64,000 nt of DNA from Ailurus styani. Lineage: Eukaryota; Chordata; Mammalia; Carnivora; Ailuridae. The stretch is taken from assembly GCA_002007465.1 (NCBI GenBank), contig LNAC01000780.1, positions 310,001 to 374,000 on the forward strand. Direction: 5' to 3'. The position numbers and the translations under genes are program-made. The stretch's first letter is position 1, and each line of letters starts with the position of its first letter. A model generated the notes under the pieces. It had not been told where the DNA came from and searched no databases. It worked only from the letters and a program-made list of their open reading frames with translations. Of this stretch, positions 56,651-64,000 are shown piece after piece.

Positions 56651-57615
56651 GTGTTTTCCCCCCATATGGGATATTAGACAACCTATTGAATAGTAATCTC
56701 ACTTTAACCCCAAACAAGGATTCTCTCCAGTCTTCAACTGGACCTGTACAGCCTAACTAGGAAGTTGGGCTAGAGTTACAAGGCTCTGGCCATGCTGTGG
56801 TCCATATAAGTTTTGCTTCCTTTGACTGGGACGCCGGTACTTTGTGGCACTCAAGTTAACAGGCTCACGCGTCCCTGGGCTTGAGTCCTGATTCATGCAC
56901 TTGGCACACTCGCCCTTGCTCCCGGCTCTGCAGTTTGTCAGGGACGTCACATGAGATCATGAAAAGCACTTGGAAGAGATGAAGGCATTATCGAAACTCA
57001 GGATATTACCCCTTAGCATTCCTTTCAGAAAGCTTCCAGCCACTGGCCCTCTGGGGAAAGCAGATTAAGTACGAAGCAAAAACAAAACTCCAACTAATGT
57101 TTTCATCCAAATTCAAAAGGTGTTTTACATTAATTAAGATCTGAAGTTCATAAACTAATACATCATTCTACATTTTCCATCAGTCCTATAATGAGAGAAA
57201 TCGAGTCACAGCCTTTGCCCAAGGACAGACTGTTTTCAAAGTGGCATATCTACTGGATACAGGACAGAAAAGTAGTGAGAAATATCAAACTCTGTCTTTC
57301 TTTTTTAGCACACTCATTCTGAGAAAGCCTTTAAAATTAAAAAAGAAACTAATAAAGCTGATCACACTTTGAGTGTACAGAATTCTGTTTAAAGAATTTT
57401 CTCTGTGGGCAGTGGATTTGAGCTTTAAACTAAGAAACCCCATCTTAAATGGAAAAAAATGAAGGAAACAGGTGTCAGGCAAAAAGTAATCACTTTAAAA
57501 AGAGAATTCTAAAGGAGGGCTGAGCAGTCTCCCCCTCGGAATCCCTCCCTCTCAGGCCCTGACCATTTCTGCTGCTGCATACATCCACCATCCAAAAGGG
57601 ATCCAAGTTCTCCAA
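56651..57615. other. Unique sequence with a GC-richer patch
   Basis: 56,740-56,960 is richer in GC and CpG than its surroundings and has a CRE-like GACGTCA. A 65-codon minus-strand frame (56,753-56,950) is unrecognised. Nothing else assigned. Confidence 0.35.
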
Positions 57616-57715
57616 TTATGATTTCCAGTATTAAAACTAGTGACTTCAATTTTCCAAGTCCTCTCACATATATCATCCCTTTGGATCATTACAACATGAG
57701 GGAAGTGATGCTTTT
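57616..57715 (-). mobile_element. MIR-like scrap, inverted
   Basis: TCTCACATATATCATCCCTTTGGATCATTACAACATGAGGG resembles the reverse MIR 3' segment. Short and weak. Confidence 0.45.
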
Positions 57716-57959
57716 CTCACTCAGGAATCATAGAAACAGGAGTAGCCCCCAACATTCCACCCTGGCACCCATCTGTACTACCTCGTGCCCTGTCCAGAGG
57801 CAGAGAGCTCCTCGACACCCTGGTGTGGAGAACCACACAAGAACTCTTACCACACGGCAACTCCCTCCAAACCACCGCACTGAGACGCTTGACAGAGCTA
57901 GCATGCCTTCTTCCAGCCCAAGGCCACATCCTTGTGGCAATGCTGAGACTTCCTTTGAG

Positions 57960-58530
57960 TTCCTGTCTAAAAAAACTCAAGGCTGTCAGAAAAATGCATA
58001 TTCTGTTCTAGCCAACACCTGACCATAGCCAGCACCTGACCCCTGACACTCTCCTATCTAAAGAATAAAGCTTGTTACAATTATAAAGCTGTCCTCTACC
58101 CTTTTCAGATGTATATGTATGTGTCTCCTGTGTCTCCTACAACCCAAGATGGTCTTTCTCAAGGACTGGAAAGTCATTCCTTTGAAATGCAATCAACAGG
58201 AAGGATGGGGCCTCTGTGTCCCCAGTCTCTGTGGGAGGATAGAATCCAAGGTTAGATAATTTCACTAGCAGACTTAGCTGGTCTAGTCACACTTACGCTG
58301 ACCCACCTTGCAACCGGCTTTTTGTGATTGTTTACTTCCCTGGCTCTTGTTGAGCCCGGCTCACTCCCCCTCATTTTTCTTCACTGTTCCCTCATTTTTC
58401 TTCTAGAACACTGTCAGCTCTGTATAAACCAGAACGGTGCTCGGCTCCTTCCCCTACTGTCAGCAGTTACTGAATCAAATCTGTTTGCATCACTTTACTG
58501 TCTGGCTTTGTTTATCTTTCTTACACACGT
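57960..58530 (+). mobile_element. Probable ERV LTR, family not named
   Basis: Features expected of an LTR: ACCTGACCCCTGACACTC followed by an AATAAAGCTTGTTA polyadenylation-type signal, CTGTGGGAGGATAGAATCC, TTGAGCCCGGCTCAC, and an end TGAATCAAATCTG...TACACA. I cannot confirm both boundaries. No reverse-transcriptase or gag sequence is present. Confidence 0.45.
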
Positions 58531-58542
58531 GCACGCACACGG

Positions 58543-58577
<35 letters not shown>
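58543..58577 (+). repeat. (AC)n microsatellite
   Basis: About 17 AC units. Confidence 0.97.
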
Positions 58578-58580
<3 letters not shown>

Positions 58581-59199
58581 CTGCCAGGCAAATGTAGTCA
58601 AATCCTGTCAGGTCTCCTCTTCATTATGTCTTGTACCTGACCTGAGGCCCCACCTCGCCCTCTCCCCTCAGTCTTCATAGCTGCCACCAATGGAATAACC
58701 ACCTCCTTTCTGTCTCTCAGCCTCAAATCTGTCTCCCAAGCAATCCACTCTGCGTCTTCTTCCCGAAGTATAGGTTGTGCCATACCTTCCTCTCTTTGAA
58801 AACACCTGCAGTGTTGACAAGCTAATTAGCATTCAGTACTCTGCACTGGCTCGTCTAAGCCTCAATTTCATTTATATCCCTGAGCTAACATGCCAAGGGA
58901 ATGCAGGGGCAAGAAGAAGCAAATCTTCCACATACTGCTCCGCAGGGCCCCGGTGAAGACAGCCTCACAGAAAGGTAGCATGGAAGACAGGAAAATCACA
59001 TGATCTAGCCACTCACCCAAAGCCTTGGCCCATTTCCCAGCCATTGCCCGGAAATGCGCCATGATAAAAGAGCCATTGTCCCCTGAAACAACCTAGAATC
59101 TCATAAAATCCTGCCTCACACAGACTAAAATCTGTCATTCTCCATCCTCATTCTTTTCTTTGGGTTTGTACAAAATAAAATAAAACCCAAAATTCATGA
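58578..59199. other. Unique sequence
   Basis: No feature recognised; short frames on both strands only. Confidence 0.4.
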
Positions 59200-59430
59200 T
59201 ACTGACAAGCAGTATCTTGAGTGCCTTCTCTGAGCCAAGCATCTTACGAAATGCCTACCTGCATTTTCTCATTTAATCTTTACAATGGCCATCACTGTGA
59301 GGAAGGTCTATTATTATTCCCATTTAAGAGATGAAGAAATTGAGGCTTAACATGGATCTGCATCTATCCCTAAAGCATATATCCTGTAAGTGGCAACACT
59401 GGGACATGCATCCAGGTCCCTGTGTTCTGA
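59200..59430 (-). mobile_element. MIR, inverted
   Basis: GAGTGCCTTCTCTGAGCCAAG, TTTCTCATTTAATCTTTAC, CCCATTTAAGAGATGAAGAAATTGAGGC, then TAAGTGGCAACACTGGG: a near full-length reverse MIR. Confidence 0.8.
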
Positions 59431-59734
59431 GAGCATCAGTTCTCAAACACTACACATGTTGGCAAGCATCCATTTGTAAACAACCATCATTTGGTTTTAG
59501 GGTCTTCAAACAGTTTCTCATAATACATAGACTACGTTCCCTTTGTTGTCCTAGGCATTTCCCTCTGAACTCGGGCCAGTGAATCTAGAATGAATTAAAA
59601 ACAGTACTCCAAGGAAGACCTGGGCAGTATCCAAGGAAGACATTTTTCATTCATTTAATATCTTGTTCTCGTTAAGTTTTTATTCTTTGTTCATTCAAAA
59701 GGCTTGCTCTCCACCCCTCTCAATTCATCAAGAC

Positions 59735-60800
59735 AGATTTCAGGTAGATTAAAGAATTAAATATTTTCCATGAAGAAAAAAATCAATGAAAAAAATAGAA
59801 AAAAAACAGTGACATATTTTTCAAAGCTCTTTAAAAAAGATCATTTTCATACAATGGAATATTATGCAGCTATCAAAAGAAACGAAATCTTGCTGTTTGC
59901 AATGACATGGATGGAACTGGAGGGTATTATGCTGAGCGAAATAAGTCAATCAGAGAAAGACAATTATCATATGATCTCTCTGATATGAGGAACTTGAGGG
60001 GCAGGGTGGGGGGTCGTGGGGGGTAGGGAGGGAAAAATAATGAAACAAGATGGGATGGGGAAAGAGACAAACCATAAGAGACTTCTAATCTCATAAAACA
60101 AACTGAGGGTTACTGGGGGGTGGGAGGGTTGGGATAGGGTGGATGGGTTATGGACATTGGGGAGGGTTTGTGCTTTGGTGAATGCTGTGAAAGATGTAAG
60201 CCTGATGATTCACAGAACTGTACCCCTTGGGGTACAGAATAAAATAAAATTAAAAAAAAAAAAGATCATTTTCTAAACCTAGCAGTAACACAAGAAAAAA
60301 ACAAAGGCAAACATTGAAGGATCTGACCACCAAAAAAAATTTTAACTTTTGCTCATAAAAAGCAAATAAAATATAAAGACATACAGCAGACTAAAAAAAA
60401 AAATGCTCACAGGAAATGTGACAAGGTTAAACGCCCTTATTAGTCTCTATCTAGTATGCCGATCAATAAGAAAAACATCAAGATTAATGGCCATCGACAG
60501 GAGATTTACAAAAGAGAAAATACAACCTGTCAACTAACAAGTCGGGGACCCCGCAAGAAGCATAGAAATGGAAATAATAATAACAATATAACAAATAATA
60601 ACAAGTTACCAGTTCTCACCTAATAATTAGCAAAATTTTTGGAAGAAGTATAAATTGATGTAAATTGATAGAGGTTTCTGGAAAGAAATTTGGCAATAAA
60701 TTTCATAGCTTTTTTTTAAATCTTAGAGTTGGGCCAGTAATCTGACTTCTTGTATTCAGAATACAGAAAGAGCTAAAAGGTATAAGATAATTATAGTGGT
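59735..60800 (+). mobile_element. Ancient L1M/HAL1-like relic, interrupted
   Basis: AGATTTCAGGTAGATTAAAG on the left, and on the right CAATAAGAAAAACATCAAG, TCTCACCTAATAATTAGC and GGAAAGAAATTTGGCAATAA, fit an old L1M ORF2 3' half. Split by the young L1 at 59,849-60,257. Boundaries are approximate. Confidence 0.55.
59849..60257 (+). mobile_element. Young 5'-truncated carnivore L1
   Basis: Last part of ORF2 (frame reads HTMEYYAAIKRNEILLFAM, the usual L1 C-terminal motif) followed by a G-rich 3' UTR and an A tail. Perfect 16 bp target duplication AAAAAAGATCATTTTC at 59,833-59,848 and 60,258-60,273. Low apparent divergence indicates a recent insertion. Confidence 0.95.
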
Positions 60801-61355
60801 TTGAATTGGAAATATTCAAAGATTACAATAATGATAGAATACAATAATAATAGAAGCCTATCTATGAGATTAGTGTATGCTATATCTACTCCATAAATTA
60901 CTATTCTATTATGTAAAATATCATGTGTATAATTTCTAACAATATTAAAATATAAGAATATGTTGTGAGAAAGCAAGATTAACATGAGCCCACTCTGATA
61001 TTCATTCATATAATTATGGACAGACATTCATCTGAAAAAATAAGAGAGAGGGAGGGTAAGGGTTGGTGAATCGAACTTTAAGATTTATGAGTGACTTGGA
61101 CTTTTATTTTTCCAACAAGTATGCACACACGCCTACAAGCACAATTATGTAACATTTATCAGTATTTTCCTCCAATATTGGCAGGTATATGCATGTTTGT
61201 TTTAAGAACTTTTTCTTATACCATTTGTAAAAAATTTAGGAAAAAAAATAAGTGCAAAAAGAAATAAACATCTTGAAATCTTCCACCTAGGTCATTGTAA
61301 CTATTGTTAAACATCTTGACCTACAGTATACCTTTCATTCATAGTGGTGATGGTA
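60801..61355. other. AT-rich sequence, possible old L1 3' remnant
   Basis: 61,155-61,330 has traces of an old L1-type sequence. Otherwise nothing recognised. Confidence 0.3.
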
Positions 61356-61359
61356 ATAA

Positions 61360-61562
61360 TGATTAATTTCTTTGTAACACTTACTTTGTGCCAGGAACTA
61401 TTCTAAAATCTTGACAAATATTAATCACTATTTTCTTACAAAAACCTCACAAAGGAAATTTTATCACCATCCCCATCTCATAGAAAAGAAAACTGAAGTA
61501 CAATTACATTAATAATTGGCTAAAGATTACAGAGCTAGATTCAAAGGGAGCTAAGATTCCAA
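61360..61562 (-). mobile_element. MIR, inverted
   Basis: TTACTTTGTGCCAGGAACTATTC, CCATCTCATAGAAAAGAAAACTGAAG and ATTACAGAGCTAGATTC follow reverse MIR. Cut at 61,562 by a Tigger-like insertion. Confidence 0.75.
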
Positions 61563-61564
61563 TA

Positions 61565-62069
61565 CAGGCAGTCTCAGATTTATGGTGGCTCAACTTAAAA
61601 TATTTTTACTGTATGATTGGTGTGAAAGCAATATGCATTCAGTAGAAATTGCACTTTGAATGTTCACTTATCTTTTCCTGAGCTAGCAATTTATGGCATG
61701 ATCCTATTGTTTCTGCTGGGCAGGAGCAGTGAGCCACAGCTCCCTGATAGCCATGAGATCACAAGGGTAAACAACCACTAACCTTACAAACATTCTGTAC
61801 TCACACAGCCATTCTGTTTCTCACTTTCAATACAGCATTCAATAAATTACTAGATATTCAACACTATCTTATACAATAGCTTTTTTGTTAGATGATTTTG
61901 CCCAACTGTAGATTAATGTATGTTTCTGAGCACATTCAAGGTAGGCTAGGCAGAGCTATGCTATTCAGTAGGTTAAGTGTATTAAGTGCACTTTGACTTA
62001 ATGATATTTCCAGCTTACACTGAGTTTATCAAGTCATACATAACTCCATCATAGGTCAAATCAGATCTG
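61565..62069. mobile_element. Second Tigger-like DNA transposon
   Basis: 505 bp with inverted ends CAGGCAGTCTCAGATTTATGG... and ...CCATCATAGGTCAAATCAGATCTG, bordered by TA at 61,563-61,564 and 62,070-62,071. Internal blocks AAGGGTAAACAACCACTAAC, GATGATTTTGCCCAACTGTAG and AAGGTAGGCTAGGC fit a mammalian Tigger-type non-autonomous element. Confidence 0.88.
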
Positions 62070-62080
62070 TATGCACCATT

Positions 62081-62280
62081 TTTTTTTTTTGAGAGAGAGA
62101 GAGAGAGAGGGAATGCGTACTATTGGAGAGGGGCAGAGCGAGGAGACAGAGAATGTTATCTTAAGCAGGTTCCATATCCAGCATGATCCACAAAGGGCTC
62201 CATCTCATGGCCCTGAGATCATGACCTGAGCCAAAAATCAAGAGTTGGACGCTTAACTGACTGAGCCACCCAGGTGCCCC
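62081..62280 (-). mobile_element. Old CanSINE, inverted
   Basis: Head CCACCCAGGTGCCCC ends at 62,280, with AATCAAGAGTTGGACGC of the older subfamily and a T tail at 62,081. Probable degraded target duplication TATGCACCA / TATACGCACTA. It landed right at the 3' edge of the Tigger-like element. Confidence 0.93.
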
Positions 62281-63224
62281 TATACGCACTACTTCAAATG
62301 TTTTTAATGGAATCATTCTAAACATGGTTTTTCAGTTGCTGTTTTTAACTTAACACTGTATTTTGAACATTTTCATGTCATTATTTATCCTTCTACCTTC
62401 CATTTAGTGATGGGTAGAGTGGATTTAAAAATATGACCAACTCTATGCTGTCTATAAAAAAATCACTTCAAATATAATGAAAGTAAAAGGATGGGAAAAG
62501 TATCTTATGCAAACATTAACTGAAGAAAAGCAGGCATGCCTAGTCTAATATACGAGAAGGTAAACTTCAGAACAAAGAAAGTAAACAGAGAAAAAGAAGA
62601 ACATTATAGAATGATAACAGGGTTAATCCATGAAGATGTAGCAGTCTTTACTGTGTATTCACCAAACATCAAGGCAATATGTGAAGGAAAAGCTGATAGA
62701 ACGAAAGAACAGACAAATCCAGAATTATGGTTGGAGACATCAACATTCCTTTGCATCGAGGTAGAACAACTAGACAGAAGATCGCATGGATCCAGAGCCC
62801 AACAACACGATCCACCCACAAGATCCAGCTGACATTTACAGAACACACCACCACACAACAGCCGAATATACATTATTTTCAAGTGCCTACAAAATGCATA
62901 GCAAGATAGACCATATCCTGGGCCACAAAACAAACCAAAAGCAAAGGTAAAGGAATGGAAATCATACCGTGTGTGTTCTCCAACCACAGTGAAATCAAAC
63001 CAGAAGTCAGTACCTGAATGAAAATAGGAAAGTTGCTAGATATTTTGGAAACTAAATAACACACTTCTAAATTATCCATGGGTCAAAGGTAATCTAAAAA
63101 TATATATGGTGAACTGAAAGAAGGTGAAAATATAGCATATAAAAATTTGTGTGACATAGCCATCTAAATGCATGTATTTAAAAAAAAAAATAGAGGAAAG
63201 TCTCAAATCAATAATCTAAAGTCC

Positions 63225-63619
63225 TGGGGTGCCTGGGTGGCTCAGTGGGTTAGACATCTGGCACTTGATTTCTTCTTTTTTTTTTTAACAATTTTATTTT
63301 ATTTTTTTCAGTGTTCCAAGATTCATTGTTTATGCACCATACCCAATGCTCTATGCAATACAAGTCCTCCTTAATACAAACCACCAGGCTCACCCATTCC
63401 TCACCCTCTCCCCTCCATAACCCCCAGTTTATTTCTCAGAATCCTACTGGGTTTCAGCTCAGGCCATGATCTCAGGGTTGTGAGATCCAGCCCCCATTTA
63501 GGGTCCACACTCAGCAGGGAGTCTGCTTGGGGTTCTCTCCCTCCTTCCCCTCACTCCCATGTGCTCTCACACTCTCTTTCTTTCTCTCTAAAATACATAA
63601 ATCTTAAAAACTATTTATT
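63225..63619 (+). mobile_element. CanSINE inside the L1 relic, itself split by an L1 end
   Basis: SINE pieces at 63,225-63,267 (GGGGTGCCTGGGTGGCTCAG...) and 63,453-63,619 (TTTCAGCTCAGGCCATGATC to an AAATCTT tail). Perfect 14 bp target duplication ATAATCTAAAGTCC at 63,211-63,224 and 63,620-63,633 brackets both. Confidence 0.93.
63268..63452 (-). mobile_element. L1 3' end inserted in the CanSINE, inverted
   Basis: T-run, AACAATTTTATTTT, TTCAGTGTTCCAAGATTC, ATGCACCATACCCAATGC and CCAGGCTCACCCATTCC: the same L1 3' end as at 32,001-32,105 but longer. No clear target duplication; only TTTC is shared at the two edges. Confidence 0.88.
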
Positions 63620-63772
63620 ATAATCTAAAGTCCCACCTTAAGAACCTAAAAAAAAGCAAAAATAAACCCACAACAAGCAAGAGGAAGAAAATAATGAACA
63701 GCAGAAATCAATGAAACTGGGAGAAAAAAAGAGAGAAGAGAAAATGAATGAAATAAAAGGTGTGTTTTGTAG

Positions 63773-64000
63773 TTTTCAGCATACAAGTGCCATATGTGTT
63801 TTAATAAATGTATACTCAAGTGTCAGATATGCATGAGCCTGGGCCTCTGCCTGTGAGATCTCATGGTGCATTGGGGTAGACATGCAAGTAAGGAAATATC
63901 ACAAAACCCTAATGAGAGATGAGCCCACAAAAGGCCCAGGAGACTTAAAAAAATAATGTTCCAAAGCCCTCTGCACCTCAAGGTAAATGCTTGGACCAAA
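63773..64000. other. Unassigned sequence at window end
   Basis: No feature recognised. Confidence 0.4.

Larger units (their letters stand above)
62440..63772 (+). mobile_element. Ancient L1 ORF2 relic (endonuclease region onward)
   Basis: Pieces at 62,440-63,210 and 63,634-63,772. The codons from 62,900 read SKIDHILGHKT, a motif of the L1 endonuclease domain. Upstream CACCAAACATCAAGGCAATATG is also ORF2. The right piece has AGAAATCAATGAAACTGGG. Many stops; inactive. Split by a CanSINE. Confidence 0.8.

Noticed and set aside
57618..58022. 134-codon plus-strand frame
   Set aside because: Overlaps other frames on both strands, begins in a MIR-like scrap and runs into an LTR-like element; no recognisable domain.
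62536..63079. 127-codon minus-strand frame and neighbours
   Set aside because: Antisense or shifted frames of an old L1 endonuclease region.

Overview
This window is non-coding nuclear DNA from a carnivoran mammal, most likely a mustelid (ferret, mink or marten group). The evidence is a dense set of tRNA-derived CanSINEs. Their young members begin GGGCGCCTGGGTGGCTCAG and continue with a GGTTAAAGCC box, the form I associate with mustelids. Carnivore-type L1 3' ends are also present, over a background of ancient mammalian repeats (MIR, L2, MaLR/MLT1 LTRs, Tigger-like and hAT DNA transposons). I find no convincing protein-coding gene, exon, tRNA gene or CRISPR array. Open reading frames are short (155 codons at most) and most lie in repeats. 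The window is best read as a gene desert or the inside of a large intron.

Layout. 1-5,000: CanSINEs, and an old LTR carrying a CanSINE plus a U6 snRNA/L1 chimeric retrocopy. 5,000-9,200: mostly unique sequence. 9,200-11,000: a MaLR LTR with part of its internal region. 11,000-22,400: largely unique, with several repeat-free blocks that could be conserved non-coding elements, MIR copies, an inverted MLT1-type LTR and an assembly gap in a C-rich repeat. 22,400-23,650: an L1 nested in an older L1. 24,800-27,700: unique AT-rich DNA. 27,700-35,050: ancient LTR-like and unnamed dispersed repeats, with an older L1 and younger SINEs inserted. 35,680-36,530: a diverged direct duplication flanking a MER5-like element. 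36,660-46,200: unique DNA with L2, LTR and old L1 relics. 46,300-53,100: SINEs, LTR, L1, MIR and hAT fragments. 53,870-56,650: a long L1 ORF2 relic carrying two SINEs and a Tigger-like element. 57,600-62,300: LTR-like sequence, MIR, old L1 with a young L1 inside, and a second Tigger-like element. 62,440-63,770: an old L1 (endonuclease region) carrying a SINE that itself carries an L1.

No genes act together here. The biology visible is L1-driven retrotransposition: many insertions have clear 13-17 bp target-site duplications, and nesting gives their relative ages. The most distinctive item is the full-length U6 copy fused to an L1 3' end at 3,749-4,146, a template-switching product. I found nothing I can honestly call an undescribed biological system. 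The best leads for function are the repeat-free blocks near 1,140, 12,310, 17,430, 20,860 and 47,300, which need cross-species alignment.
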